This document shows positions 6,799 through 17,045 of a DNA stretch of 64,000 bases, one piece after another (the stretch's first letter is position 1; every line of letters begins with the position of its first letter). This DNA is from Aureivirga sp. CE67. Lineage in GTDB: Bacteria > Bacteroidota > Bacteroidia > Flavobacteriales > Flavobacteriaceae. The translations under genes were made by a program, and so were the position numbers. Below the pieces are notes generated by a model. That model saw only the letters and a list, made by a program, of their open reading frames with translations, ran no database searches and was not told the DNA's origin. The stretch lies in assembly GCF_015767245.1 (NCBI RefSeq), contig NZ_JADOTV010000001.1, positions 827,814 to 891,813 on the forward strand. The letters are read 5' to 3'.

Positions 6799-8316
6799 AT
6801 GAACAAGAAAGTTATCTTATTTATATTGGATGGATGGGGAATTTCTCCAGATCCTAATGTATCTGCAATTGATCAAGCCAAAACTCCATTTATGGATTCT
6901 TTGTACCAAAATTATCCGCATGCAACGCTTAGAACTGATGGTTTGCAAGTTGGTCTTCCTGAAGGACAAATGGGAAATTCGGAAGTTGGACATATGAACC
7001 TTGGAGCTGGAAGAATTGTTTATCAAGATTTGGTGAAAATCAATATTGCAATTCAAGACAAAAAATTTCACGAAGAAAAAGCTATTCAAAGCGCTTTGAC
7101 TTATGCGAAAGAAAACAATAAAAATGTTCATTTTATCGGATTGGTTTCAGATGGTGGAGTTCATTCGCACTACAAGCATTTAGAAGCTTTGGTTGAAGCT
7201 GCTGATGCACAAGGATTGACAAGTTATGTTCATGCTTTTACGGATGGACGTGATGTAGCGCCAACTTCTGGAATTAAATTTATTGAAGAAGTAAACAATC
7301 ATTTAGAAAAACACAATAGTAAATTAGCTTCTGTTATCGGTCGTTATTATGCGATGGATCGTGATAAACGTTGGGAGCGTGTAAAATTGGCTTATGATTT
7401 ATTAGTTCATGGAACTGGTGAAAAAACTACAAATATTTTAGAAGCAATTCAGAAAAGTTATGACAATGATGTTACGGATGAATTCATCAAACCAATTGTT
7501 TTAACAGATGAAAATGGAAACCCTGTAAAAACTATTGAAGAAGGTGATGCTGTGATTTTCTTTAACTTCAGAACGGATAGAGGAAGAGAATTGACAGAAA
7601 CACTTACGCAACAAGCTTTCCCAGAATATGACATGCAACCATTGGATTTACATTTTACAACAATGACAAATTACAATGATGCTTTCAATAATATTCATGT
7701 GATTTATCCAAAAGATAACTTAACACAAACAATTGGTGAAGTTTTAGAAGCAAATAAGAAAAAGCAAATTCGTATTGCTGAAACAGAAAAATATCCACAT
7801 GTTACTTTCTTTTTCTCTGGAGGAAGAGAAGTAGAGTTTGATGGAGAGCAAAGAATTATGTGTCCTTCGCCAAAAGTAGCAACTTATGATTTACAGCCAG
7901 AAATGAGCGCATACGATTTAACGAATGCAATTATTCCTGAGATTGAAAAAGAAGAAGTTGATTTTGTTTGTTTAAATTATGCAAACACAGATATGGTTGG
8001 TCATACAGGAGTGATGGAAGCAGCTGTAAAGGCAGCAGAAACTGTAGATTCTTGTTTAGAAAAAGTAGTTAAAAAAGCTTTAGAACACAATTATACAAGT
8101 ATCGTAATTGCAGATCATGGTAACTCTGAAACCATGATGAAAGCTGACGGAAGTCCGCACACAGCACATACGACAAATCCTGTTCCTGTAATTTTAGTAG
8201 ATAAGGAATTGAAAAATATTAAAGATGGAATTTTAGCAAATATTGCTCCTACAATTTTAGACTTAATGGGTGTTGAAAAACCTGAAGTTATGGATCAAGA
8301 TTCTTTGGTTTCGTAA
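6799..8316 (+). CDS. gpmI: 2,3-bisphosphoglycerate-independent phosphoglycerate mutase
   Basis: This glycolytic/gluconeogenic enzyme interconverts 3- and 2-phosphoglycerate through a phosphoserine intermediate with two Mn2+ ions. With the ATG at 6799 the protein has 505 residues, the usual length. It opens with the metal-binding D11 in ILDGWG and has the catalytic serine S61 in MGNSEVGHMNLGAGR. Later come GRYYAMDRDKRWER and the second metal cluster, with NTDMVGHTG and ADHGNSE. It is a stand-alone gene, divergent from phhA, and is followed by an intergenic repeat rather than a simple terminator. Confidence 0.96.
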   Translation: MNKKVILFILDGWGISPDPNVSAIDQAKTPFMDSLYQNYPHATLRTDGLQVGLPEGQMGNSEVGHMNLGAGRIVYQDLVKINIAIQDKKFHEEKAIQSALTYAKENNKNVHFIGLVSDGGVHSHYKHLEALVEAADAQGLTSYVHAFTDGRDVAPTSGIKFIEEVNNHLEKHNSKLASVIGRYYAMDRDKRWERVKLAYDLLVHGTGEKTTNILEAIQKSYDNDVTDEFIKPIVLTDENGNPVKTIEEGDAVIFFNFRTDRGRELTETLTQQAFPEYDMQPLDLHFTTMTNYNDAFNNIHVIYPKDNLTQTIGEVLEANKKKQIRIAETEKYPHVTFFFSGGREVEFDGEQRIMCPSPKVATYDLQPEMSAYDLTNAIIPEIEKEEVDFVCLNYANTDMVGHTGVMEAAVKAAETVDSCLEKVVKKALEHNYTSIVIADHGNSETMMKADGSPHTAHTTNPVPVILVDKELKNIKDGILANIAPTILDLMGVEKPEVMDQDSLVS

Positions 8317-8332
8317 TTTTATGGCTTAAGGA

Positions 8333-8500
8333 TTGTAGCGAAAAGCTTTTGCTAAATAAAAAATTAGAATTTCTTGGCAAACGGAGGCGACCTTAGAAGC
8401 CCACGTATTGCTTAGAAATTCTTTTTTTATTTAGGAAAACTTGTAGCGGAAAGCCTGACCTGACTTCTGAACGAAGTGGAAGGAAGGGAAGCTCCAAAAA
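8333..8500. repeat. Intergenic repeat element with direct and inverted repeats
   Basis: The 340-bp gap between gpmI and the M4 protease has no ORF. It carries TTGTAGCGAAAAGC at 8333-8346 and TTGTAGCGGAAAGC at 8441-8454, a 13/14 direct repeat. Between them, the inverted arms 8352-8374 and 8414-8434 can fold into a hairpin with a GC-richer loop. The core TTGTAGCGGAAAGC followed by CCTGACC is a motif I recall from intergenic regions of flavobacterial genomes; this memory is not checked. The rest (8501-8656) is an AT-rich leader of the protease gene. Confidence 0.55.
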
Positions 8501-8656
8501 ACAACCTAGCTACACCTTAAATTAAATAATGATACTATTTTATCATTTAAATTATGTTTTTACATATAAGTTAAGTTAATATTTATTTAATGTAAAATAT
8601 TTTATAGTTTTACGACTAACTATACTAACCTAACTTTTATTTGAAAATACTATAAA

Positions 8657-10879
8657 ATGATAAAAAAATTACTTCTTAAAAAAGCACTTTTTTTGCTTCT
8701 TTTATCGCCAATTTCAAATTTTGCACAAACTGAAATTCCTAATCTAAATATGTATAAGGGAAGTTTCAGTTCTAATTTGAGAAGCTTTGAGCTTAATCAA
8801 GAGCAAACTTTGAAAAATATCCCAGATTGGTTTCAATTATCTTCAGAGTATTCTTTTGAAGAAATAAACTCAAACACGGACAATTTAAATATAACACATA
8901 GAACTTTTCAACAATATTTTAATGGAATTGAGATTGATGGTGCTATTTTGATGCTACATTCTAAAGAAGGAAAAGTATTATCAATTAATGGACAAGTCTT
9001 TAATCTGAAAGATATTGATACTTCTGTTTCTATTAGCCAAGAAGAAGCAATGACGATTGGTAAGAATTATTTAAATGTTTCTTCACTGATTCAAGAATAT
9101 CCTACAGAAACTGTTTTTGCTAAAATACCAACAGAGAATAGTTACATTCACAAGCTAGTACATCAGGTGAGAATTGATTCGAATCAACCTTTTGAATTAT
9201 GTTATTTATTTATCGATGTGGAAACTGGCAAAGTTTTGAATAAAGTAAATCTTTATGCAAATGAAGATATCGAAGGAACTGCACATACAAAATATGAAGG
9301 AGAGAAAACCATTACTTTTTCTGAGCAGGGAGATGAATATATTTTACAAGAAGATGGAAGAGGAATTCAAACTTATAATGCAACAGATGGAACTCTAAAT
9401 ATCAATGGATATACTGGTGCTACCAATTATACAAATTCTTCTACTACTTGGCAATTAACAGGAGATTCTCAAGCAGCATTAGATGTACACTGGGGAATGG
9501 AGATGACCTATGATTTTTATTTAGATGTTTTTGATAGAGATAGTTTTGACGGAAATGGTCATGAGATTAAACAATATATCAATCCACCAGAATTACAAGA
9601 AAATCCAAATAATGCTGCTGCATTAGGAGCGCCATATAATATCATGATTTATGGATTAGGAAATGGTACACAATATGATCATTTTACAAAATTGGATGTA
9701 GAAGGACATGAATTTACACATTTAGTTGTCGGAAGTAATGGTAACGGAGGATTAGTATATCAAGGAGAATCTGGTGCTTTAAATGAGTCTTTTGCAGATA
9801 TTTTTGGTATTTGTATTGAGTTTTTTGCAAATGGAGAAAGTAGTTGGTTAATTGGAGATGGTGTATTCTTAAATGGATCTTACATGCGTTCTATGTCAAA
9901 TCCAAATGCAAAACAACATCCTGATACTTATAGAGGAAATTTCTGGATTGAGCCAAGTAATATTGGTTTTGACAATGGAGGTGTACATATTAATAGTTCT
10001 ATTCAAAATTACTGGTTTTACTTACTAGTAAATGGAGGAAGTGGAACGAATGATAATGGAGATTTTTATGATGTTAAAGCAATTGGATTAGAAAGTGCTA
10101 GAAGTATTGCATTTAGAAACTTGATTAATTATGTCTCTCCAAATGCATTATTTTATGAGGCTTTTCAAGGGTCTTTACAAGCTACATCTGATTTATTTGG
10201 AGAAGATTCAGAAGAATATCAATCTGTTATAGATGCTTGGTTTGCTGTAGGAATTTATGAAGGAATGGAACAACCATGTTCTGGTATGAAAGTTTTAGAA
10301 GCTCCTTCAGAAACTTTTTCGGATGGTAGTGGAAATGGGAACTATGTAGATAATTCTACTTGTGAATGGTTAATTAACCCTGAAAATGCAGCACAATTAC
10401 AATTAGACTTTAGTGAGATGGATTTAGAGTTTGATTATGATTTCATTTATGTATATGACGGACCAAATGAAGATGCTCCTTTATTAGGAGAATATACAGG
10501 TTCTGAAATTCCAGATCCGATTGTTACTACTCCTGGAAATGGAACTATGTTTGTAAAATTCGTATCTGATCCTTATGTAAACGGAACAGGTTGGGAAGCA
10601 ACTTATACTATCTTATCTTTAAATGTTGAAGAAGTAGATTTTTCTAAATATTTAAAAGTATTCCCAAACCCAACAAATGGAATGATTACGATTGATTCAA
10701 AATTTGGAGAAGAAATCGAAGTAGTTCTTAGAGATATGTTAGGAAGAACTGTTACAACTAAAAAGAAAGTTATCAGCGGTAGAAATACTATAGATTTTTC
10801 AAAGCTTGAAAAAGGAATCTATAATCTAGAATTCCAAACCGATAAAGGAAGTTATTCAGAGAAATTAATTATTCAATAA
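8657..10879 (+). CDS. Secreted M4-family (thermolysin-like) metalloprotease with CUB domain and T9SS type A sorting domain
   Basis: A 740-residue zinc endopeptidase destined for the cell surface or medium. Order: signal peptide (1-24, ending NFAQ); FTP-type propeptide (about 60-115, HRTFQQYFNGIEIDGA); PepSY-like pro-region; M4 catalytic domain (about 245-530) with zinc ligands H351 and H355 in HEFTH and E377 in NESFAD; CUB-like domain (about 541-655, starting at a cysteine); and a T9SS C-terminal sorting domain (about 667-740, VFPNPTNG, then GIYNLEF). The sorting domain directs export through the SprA-containing T9SS. It is a single gene closed by a strong terminator shared with metK. Confidence 0.94.
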   Translation: MIKKLLLKKALFLLLLSPISNFAQTEIPNLNMYKGSFSSNLRSFELNQEQTLKNIPDWFQLSSEYSFEEINSNTDNLNITHRTFQQYFNGIEIDGAILMLHSKEGKVLSINGQVFNLKDIDTSVSISQEEAMTIGKNYLNVSSLIQEYPTETVFAKIPTENSYIHKLVHQVRIDSNQPFELCYLFIDVETGKVLNKVNLYANEDIEGTAHTKYEGEKTITFSEQGDEYILQEDGRGIQTYNATDGTLNINGYTGATNYTNSSTTWQLTGDSQAALDVHWGMEMTYDFYLDVFDRDSFDGNGHEIKQYINPPELQENPNNAAALGAPYNIMIYGLGNGTQYDHFTKLDVEGHEFTHLVVGSNGNGGLVYQGESGALNESFADIFGICIEFFANGESSWLIGDGVFLNGSYMRSMSNPNAKQHPDTYRGNFWIEPSNIGFDNGGVHINSSIQNYWFYLLVNGGSGTNDNGDFYDVKAIGLESARSIAFRNLINYVSPNALFYEAFQGSLQATSDLFGEDSEEYQSVIDAWFAVGIYEGMEQPCSGMKVLEAPSETFSDGSGNGNYVDNSTCEWLINPENAAQLQLDFSEMDLEFDYDFIYVYDGPNEDAPLLGEYTGSEIPDPIVTTPGNGTMFVKFVSDPYVNGTGWEATYTILSLNVEEVDFSKYLKVFPNPTNGMITIDSKFGEEIEVVLRDMLGRTVTTKKKVISGRNTIDFSKLEKGIYNLEFQTDKGSYSEKLIIQ

Positions 10880-10932
10880 TTAAAATTTTTCAGATATAAG
10901 CTTTTATCAATTTCATTGTATTTATATAATTA

Positions 10933-10965
10933 AAAAACCCATTTTCAGTTTGAAAATGGGTTTTT
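10933..10965. terminator. Bidirectional terminator between the M4 protease and metK
   Basis: A perfect 15-bp stem (10933-10947 with 10951-10965, core ACCCATTTTCA) with a 3-base loop and A/T-run flanks separates the two convergent genes. Confidence 0.92.
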
Positions 10966-10989
10966 CTATTTTTGTTTAAGTTTTATCTC

Positions 10990-12246
10990 TTACAATCCAA
11001 AAGCTTCTACAACTTGGTCAACATAATCTAATTTTTCCCAAGTAAAAGTTTCTACTTCTTTCGTAATCGTTTCTCCTGCAGGATTCGTGAAAGAAACATT
11101 TTTCACTTCTGATTCTCTTCCCATGTGTCCGTATGCAGCAGTTTCTAAATAGATTGGGTTACGTAATTTTAAACGCTTTTCAATCGCGAAAGGACGCATA
11201 TCAAAAATAGCTTGAACTTTCTCAGCAATCTCACCATCTGTTAAGTTTACTTTAGAAGTTCCATACGTATTTACATAAATTCCCATTGGTTCTACTACTC
11301 CAATAGCATAAGAAACTTGAACTAAAACCTCATCAGCAACACCAGCTGCTACTAAGTTTTTCGCAACATGACGAGTTGCATAAGCTGCAGAACGGTCTAC
11401 TTTACTAGGATCTTTTCCTGAGAAAGCTCCACCTCCGTGTGCTCCTTTTCCTCCGTAAGTATCTACGATAATCTTACGACCAGTTAATCCTGTATCTCCG
11501 TGTGGTCCTCCAATTACGAATTTTCCAGTTGGATTGATGTGGTATTTAATATCTTCTCCGAATAAATCTTGAATTTCTGGAGAAAGTTTTTCTTTAACTC
11601 TTGGAACTAAAATATTGATGATATCCTCTTTTATCTTAGCTAACATCTTATCTTCATCAGTATCGAACTCGTCGTGCTGCGTAGAAACTACGATTGCTTC
11701 AATTCTTAAAGGTCTATTATCATCTCCATATTCAATTGTTACCTGAGATTTTGCATCTGGACGTAAATAAGAAATTTCTTTATTCTCTCTACGTAACTCA
11801 GCTAACTCTCTCAATAATAAGTGAGATAAATCTAAGGCTAAAGGCATGTAGTTTGAAGTTTCGTTAGTTGCATAACCGAACATCATTCCTTGATCTCCTG
11901 CTCCTTGCTCTTCTTCCGAATCTCTATCTACTCCTCTATTGATATCATCTGATTGCTCATGAATTGCAGAAAAAACTCCACAAGAATGACTATCAAATTT
12001 ATATTCACTTTTTGTATATCCTATTTTCTTAATAGTTTCTCTCGCAATACTCTGAACATCTAAATATGTTTTAGATTTCACCTCTCCGGCTAAAACTACT
12101 TGTCCTGTAGTAACTAATGTTTCACATGCAACTTTTGAATTTGGATCAAAAGCCATGAAGTTGTCAATTAATGCATCTGATATTTGATCAGCGATTTTAT
12201 CTGGATGTCCCTCAGAAACAGATTCTGAAGTAAAAAAATACGACAT
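10990..12246 (-). CDS. metK: S-adenosylmethionine synthetase
   Basis: This enzyme makes SAM from methionine and ATP in the cytoplasm. The 418-residue protein shows the family signature motifs: [13 protein letters not shown] near the N-terminus (methionine/ATP binding), [25 protein letters not shown] and the glycine-rich [16 protein letters not shown]. The length is typical for Bacteroidota, slightly longer than in E. coli. The start is an ATG with an A-rich leader. The 5' leader holds a SAM-II-type aptamer, so expression is probably repressed by the enzyme's own product. Confidence 0.97.
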   Translation of the reverse strand: MSYFFTSESVSEGHPDKIADQISDALIDNFMAFDPNSKVACETLVTTGQVVLAGEVKSKTYLDVQSIARETIKKIGYTKSEYKFDSHSCGVFSAIHEQSDDINRGVDRDSEEEQGAGDQGMMFGYATNETSNYMPLALDLSHLLLRELAELRRENKEISYLRPDAKSQVTIEYGDDNRPLRIEAIVVSTQHDEFDTDEDKMLAKIKEDIINILVPRVKEKLSPEIQDLFGEDIKYHINPTGKFVIGGPHGDTGLTGRKIIVDTYGGKGAHGGGAFSGKDPSKVDRSAAYATRHVAKNLVAAGVADEVLVQVSYAIGVVEPMGIYVNTYGTSKVNLTDGEIAEKVQAIFDMRPFAIEKRLKLRNPIYLETAAYGHMGRESEVKNVSFTNPAGETITKEVETFTWEKLDYVDQVVEAFGL

Positions 12247-12321
12247 AGTTATCTATTTTCTTTTTAAATGAAATAATAAGTAAGATTTGAATTGATTGGT
12301 CGGATAAAGAAGTAAAATCAT

Positions 12322-12374
12322 ACTGCTTTAGCGGTTTTTTATCGAGGTTGCAATCAGTCCAAATCTTTCCTCCG
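12322..12374 (-). ncRNA. SAM-II (SAM-alpha) riboswitch aptamer in the metK leader
   Basis: The minus strand shows the SAM-II landmarks in the right order: GGAGG, AAAGATTT, a loop containing ACTG, ATTGCAA, CCTC, GATAAA and GCTAAA, then CAGT. P1 pairs GAGG (12372-12369) with CCTC (12347-12344). The pseudoknot pairs ACTG (12358-12355) with CAGT (12325-12322). The GATTT...TTGCAA...GATAAA...GCTAAA order is that of the known metX SAM-II RNA. It lies about 15 nt after a TAAATTTG -7 box and 76 nt before the metK ATG. I see no separate terminator, so control is more likely at translation or through mRNA structure. Confidence 0.85.
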
Positions 12375-12388
12375 TAATTTGTTCAGTG

Positions 12389-12396
12389 CAAATTTA
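12389..12396 (-). promoter_or_regulatory. -7 element of metK
   Basis: Minus-strand TAAATTTG fits TAnnTTTG and would start transcription just ahead of the SAM-II aptamer. No clear -33 TTG is visible. Confidence 0.6.
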
Positions 12397-12488
12397 TGAA
12401 ACTAATTTAGAATTAGTTTAATTTTTATCATAATATTTACTTAACATTAGATAGATTTTTTAAATACTTCCTTTTTTAAATCAGAATC

Positions 12489-13889
12489 TTACAAACTTCC
12501 TCCACCCAGAGCTTGATAAAGCATAATCATCGAGTTAATCTTTTGAAACTCCGTATTTATTTTATTTACCTCCGCATTCAATTGATTACTATTTGCAGTT
12601 AAAACATCCAAATAATTCGCCAAACCGTAAATCAATAATTCTTCCGAATATTCAGTGGCTTTTCGTAATGCTTCTACTTCTCTTTCTAATAAAATTAACT
12701 TCTCCGACTCTATTTCATATTCCAACATCGCATCAGAAACTTCTTTCCCAGCAGTTAAAATCGTTAATTTATAATTATACAAAGCTTGTCTTTTCTGTGC
12801 TTTGCTTACTTCATATTGTGTCTTTATTTTTCTTTGGTTAAAAATTGGCTGTGTCAAACCTCCCATAAGAGAAGCAAATAAAGATTTTACATCGAACCAT
12901 TTTTGAAAATCTGTACTCTGAAAACCTCCTTGTGCCGTAATATTAAATGATGGATAAAAATTAGAACGTGCTACATTTTCCATTTCAAACATCTGTACGA
13001 AATTATATTCTGCTTGAACAACATCGGGACGATTTCGTAACATTTGAGCTGGGTAACCAACTTTTAATTCTATCGGAAAATCTTGCGAATACAAATCTCC
13101 TCTTTCTATTTCTTGTGGATTTTTACCCAAAAGAATACTTATTGTATTTTCTAAAAGTTGAATATTTTTCTCTAAATCCAAAAGCATGGTTTGTGCTTGA
13201 ATCACTTGCGCTTTACTTTGTAAAACTGCAACTTCATTCTGCTCACCTGCTTCTTTCAAAACTTGCATCGTTTGAAGATTTTGTACTCTATTTTCTAAGT
13301 TTTCTTGAACAATTTTCAATTGAGCATCATAAGCCAATAACTGATAATAAGAAGATGCCAAATTGCTTATCAATTTAGTTCGAACCAAACGATAACCAGC
13401 ATTTGAACTTAAAAAAGCAGCAAAAGTAGCTCGTCGATTACTTCGAATCTTTCCCCAAATATCTGCTTCCCAAGAAACATTCCCGCTTAGTTCATATTGC
13501 TCAAACAAAGCTCCTGAAGAAGAAATAAAAGAAAACTGTCCATTTTGGGAAAAATATTGAAAAGTTCCATTTACTCCTGCTGAAAGTGTTGGTAAATATC
13601 CTGACCTTCCTTGATTGTAATAAGCTTCTGCTGCAATCACATTTTCCAAAGCCATTTTGATATCAAAACCATTTTGAAAAGCAGAATCAATCAAATTTTG
13701 TAAATGTTTATCTGTAAAAAAATCTTTCCATTCTACAGTTCCAATCGTTAATGTATCTTCTTCTTTAAAATTTCGATACAAATCTGTTGTTTCAATTTCT
13801 GGTCGTTCATAAGTTTTTGCTACAAAACAAGAACTCAACAACACAGCACTAAAAAATATTCCGAATATATAGCTAATTAGTTTCTTCAT
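12489..13889 (-). CDS. RND efflux outer-membrane lipoprotein (TolC/NodT family)
   Basis: The outer-membrane channel of a tripartite efflux pump. A lipobox LLSSC places the lipidated cysteine at C21. The 466 residues contain two OEP repeats, each with long coiled-coil helices that would form the periplasmic tunnel (around 170-225 and 380-440). The typical GYLPTLSAGV and RNRPDVVQAEYNF motifs mark the halves. The ATG overlaps the stop of the RND permease by four bases (ATGA type), so it is the last gene of the efflux operon. The substrates are not readable from sequence. Confidence 0.93.
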   Translation of the reverse strand: MKKLISYIFGIFFSAVLLSSCFVAKTYERPEIETTDLYRNFKEEDTLTIGTVEWKDFFTDKHLQNLIDSAFQNGFDIKMALENVIAAEAYYNQGRSGYLPTLSAGVNGTFQYFSQNGQFSFISSSGALFEQYELSGNVSWEADIWGKIRSNRRATFAAFLSSNAGYRLVRTKLISNLASSYYQLLAYDAQLKIVQENLENRVQNLQTMQVLKEAGEQNEVAVLQSKAQVIQAQTMLLDLEKNIQLLENTISILLGKNPQEIERGDLYSQDFPIELKVGYPAQMLRNRPDVVQAEYNFVQMFEMENVARSNFYPSFNITAQGGFQSTDFQKWFDVKSLFASLMGGLTQPIFNQRKIKTQYEVSKAQKRQALYNYKLTILTAGKEVSDAMLEYEIESEKLILLEREVEALRKATEYSEELLIYGLANYLDVLTANSNQLNAEVNKINTEFQKINSMIMLYQALGGGSL

Positions 13890-16800
13890 GATTCTGGAAG
13901 ATTTTTTGATTCATTAATTTCACTATCTCCTTTTTTCCCTGAAATTCTTTCTTGTAAACTTTGAAAAATCACAAACAAAACAGGAATTACAAAAACTCCA
14001 AATACAGTTCCTATAAACATTCCTCCTACGGCAGCTTTTCCAATAGATTGATTTCCGATTGCTCCAACTCCAGTTGAAAATGCCAATGGAAATAATCCAA
14101 AAATAAATGCGAAAGAAGTCATTAAAATTGGCCTTAAACGAACCTTCGCTCCTTCAATTGCTGCTTCTACTATAGACATTCCATGTTGTCTTCTCTGTAT
14201 TGCAAACTCCACAATCAGAATCGCATTTTTTGCCAAGAGACCAATCAACATAATGAGGGCAATTTGGAAATAAATATTATTTTCTAATCCTGTAATATTC
14301 ACAAAACCTATTGCTCCTGCTACTCCTATTGGCAATGAAAAAATCACCGAAAGCGGAACAATATAACTTTCATATTGCGCACTTAATAAGAAATAAACAA
14401 AGAGCAAACTCAAAGCAAAAATGATGATTGACTGATTTCCGGTTGCAATTTCTTCTCTAGTAATCCCCGAATAATCGTAAGCATAAGTCGAAGGAAGATG
14501 TTCTTTCGCAACCTCAGCAATTACTTTTACAGCATCTCCAGAACTATAACCTGGATTTGGCAATCCATTTACAGAAACGGAATTCAAAAGATTGAATCGT
14601 TGTACTGTTTCTGGCCCATATACCTTTTTGAAATTGATAAATTCTGTAATCGGAACTGCGTTTTGACCATTATTTACAAAAATAGAATTCAAAGATTCTA
14701 ATTTCGATCTATCATTTGCTTTTGCTTGAAGAAGAACACGATATTGTTTTCCGAATTTATTAAAATTGGAAACATAAAGTCCTCCAACATATCCTTGAAG
14801 TGTTGCAAATATTTGATTTACATTTAAACCTGCATTTTTAATTTTATCAACATTTACTTCCAATTCATATTGCGGATAATTCGGATCAAAAGCCGTAATT
14901 GCATATTGAATTTCGGGTCTTTTATTTAACTCAAACAAAAACTCGTTTGCAACATTACTCACCGTATGCCAATCATCTGTTCCTGTTTTATTTTGAAGTT
15001 TTAATTCAAAACCATTTGCATTTCCAAAACCTTGTACACTTGGTGGTGTAAAAAATAATATTCTTGCATTTGGTACAGAAAATGTCCGTTTAAAAAGTTC
15101 TCCAACTACAGCATCAATACTTTCGTCATCATTTTTTCGTTTAGAAAAATCTTGAAGTTTTAAAACCGAAAAAGCATAGGCGCTACCGTTTCCTCCATTT
15201 AATAAGCTAAAACCTGTAATACTCATTCTTTTATCAATGATATCCATAGTTTGGTATATAGAATCTAACTGATTTACTACTTTTTCTGTTTGGTAAAGTG
15301 TGGAGCCAGGAGGCATCGTTACATCGGCAAAAACAATTCCTCTATCTTCTGTTGGAATAAATCCTTGTGGTGTTTTATTAAACAAAAATAACATCAGAGC
15401 AATGAAGCCTAAAAGTCCAGCTATTGGTATAATTTTTCTTCTAATAAAAAGATGAACGATTTTAGAATATACATTTAAACACCAATCAAATCCTCTATTA
15501 AATAAATTGAAAAATCGTTGTAATAAATTCTTCTTTTCTTTTTTCTTGTGTAAATCTTTTAAGAAAACAGCGCAAAGCGCAGGACTCAAAGTCAAGGCAT
15601 TTACTGCGGAAATCAAAATGGAAATAGCTAAAGTAATTGCAAACTGCTTGTAGAAAACTCCTGCAGGACCTTTTAAAAAGGAAGCGGGAATAAAAACGGC
15701 AGCCATTACAAGTGTAATCGAAATAATTGCTCCAAAAATTTCTTGCATCGCATCTAGTGTAGCTTCTCTTGCTGGCTTTCCTGTGGTTTCCATTTTAGCA
15801 TGGACAGCTTCCACAACTACAATAGCATCGTCTACCACAATTCCAATGGCTAAAACTAAAGCAAAAAGTGTCAAAAGATTGATCGTAAAACCAAAAGCTT
15901 CTAAGAAGAAAAATGTTCCGATAATTGCTACAGGAACTGCAATTGCTGGAATGATAATCGAACGTAAATCTTGAAGAAATAAGAAAACAACAATAAAAAC
16001 TAAAATAAAAGCCTCTATCAAAGTTTGCACAACATGATCCATAGAAGCATCTAAGAAGTCTTTTACATTATAAGGAATGATATAATTAAATCCGTCTGGA
16101 AAATCTGGTGCACTTTCGTCTAAAACATTTTCAATATCCAAGATAATTTGCTGTGCATTGGAACCAGAAGTTTGAAAAATTCCGATAGCAACTCCAGGAT
16201 ACCCCATAGCTTGGTTATTCGTTCCATAATTAAAAGCTCCTAACTCTACAGTTGCAATATCTTTTACTCTTAAAAAATCATTTCCATCTGCACGTATAAT
16301 TATATTTTCATACTCTGAAACCTCATCAAATTGTCCTTTATATTTTAAAACATATTCAAAAACACCTTCCGAATTTTCTCCAACTTTTCCTGGAGCAGCT
16401 TGTAAGTTTTGTTCGTTTAAAGCAGCTTGAACATCTGCTGGTGTAATTCCATAACTCGCCATTTTATCTGGAGAAAGCCAAATACGCATGGCATAATCTT
16501 TAGCTCCAAAAACCTCTACTTGTCCAACTCCTTCAATTCTTTGAAGTTTTGGAACAATATTAATCTTCACATAATTCTGTACAAAAATTCCATCTAGATC
16601 TATATTTTCAGAATAAAAAGACATAAACATTAAAGCGGAAGTTTGACTTTTCTCTGTTGTAACTCCAGTTTCAATAACTTCTTGAGGCAAATTACTTGTT
16701 GCTTTTGAAACTCTATTTTGCACATTTACTGCTGCAATATCAGGATCTGTTCCTAATTTGAAATAAACAGTAATATTTGCCGAACCATCATTACTCGAAG

Positions 16801-17041
16801 AAGAAGTCATGTAGGTCATTCCTTCGGCTCCATTGATTTCTTCCTCTAAGGGAGTTACCACACTATTCAAAACTGTTTCGGCATTTGCTCCTAAATAATT
16901 CGCAGAAACCTGCACAGTTGGTGGAGCTACTTCCGGATATTGCTCAATTGGTAAAGTACTTAAACCAATCACTCCCAAAATCAAAATGATAATAGAAATT
17001 ACGGTGGAAAGTACTGGTCTTTGTATAAATAATCTTAGCAT
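13886..17041 (-). CDS. RND multidrug efflux permease (AcrB/HAE1 family)
   Basis: This 1051-residue inner-membrane pump uses proton influx to export drugs or other hydrophobic compounds. It has the usual 12-TM plan with two large periplasmic loops (after TM1 and TM7). Family marks are the N-terminal FIQRPVLSTVISIII, the TM4 proton-relay pair in GIVVDDAIVVVEAV, the TM10 lysine in GLLAKNAILIVEFA and the late RLRPILMTSFAFIFG motif. Two-aspartate relay and length favour hydrophobe/amphiphile export over heavy-metal export. It lies four bases downstream of the adaptor gene and overlaps the outer-membrane factor. Confidence 0.96.
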   Translation of the reverse strand: MLRLFIQRPVLSTVISIIILILGVIGLSTLPIEQYPEVAPPTVQVSANYLGANAETVLNSVVTPLEEEINGAEGMTYMTSSSSNDGSANITVYFKLGTDPDIAAVNVQNRVSKATSNLPQEVIETGVTTEKSQTSALMFMSFYSENIDLDGIFVQNYVKINIVPKLQRIEGVGQVEVFGAKDYAMRIWLSPDKMASYGITPADVQAALNEQNLQAAPGKVGENSEGVFEYVLKYKGQFDEVSEYENIIIRADGNDFLRVKDIATVELGAFNYGTNNQAMGYPGVAIGIFQTSGSNAQQIILDIENVLDESAPDFPDGFNYIIPYNVKDFLDASMDHVVQTLIEAFILVFIVVFLFLQDLRSIIIPAIAVPVAIIGTFFFLEAFGFTINLLTLFALVLAIGIVVDDAIVVVEAVHAKMETTGKPAREATLDAMQEIFGAIISITLVMAAVFIPASFLKGPAGVFYKQFAITLAISILISAVNALTLSPALCAVFLKDLHKKKEKKNLLQRFFNLFNRGFDWCLNVYSKIVHLFIRRKIIPIAGLLGFIALMLFLFNKTPQGFIPTEDRGIVFADVTMPPGSTLYQTEKVVNQLDSIYQTMDIIDKRMSITGFSLLNGGNGSAYAFSVLKLQDFSKRKNDDESIDAVVGELFKRTFSVPNARILFFTPPSVQGFGNANGFELKLQNKTGTDDWHTVSNVANEFLFELNKRPEIQYAITAFDPNYPQYELEVNVDKIKNAGLNVNQIFATLQGYVGGLYVSNFNKFGKQYRVLLQAKANDRSKLESLNSIFVNNGQNAVPITEFINFKKVYGPETVQRFNLLNSVSVNGLPNPGYSSGDAVKVIAEVAKEHLPSTYAYDYSGITREEIATGNQSIIIFALSLLFVYFLLSAQYESYIVPLSVIFSLPIGVAGAIGFVNITGLENNIYFQIALIMLIGLLAKNAILIVEFAIQRRQHGMSIVEAAIEGAKVRLRPILMTSFAFIFGLFPLAFSTGVGAIGNQSIGKAAVGGMFIGTVFGVFVIPVLFVIFQSLQERISGKKGDSEINESKNLPES

Positions 17042-17045
17042 AGCA

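Noticed and set aside
12593..13378. Plus-strand ORFs of 82 and 136 residues
   Set aside because: They are antisense to the RND outer-membrane factor, lack homology I recognise, and have no promoter or terminator of their own.
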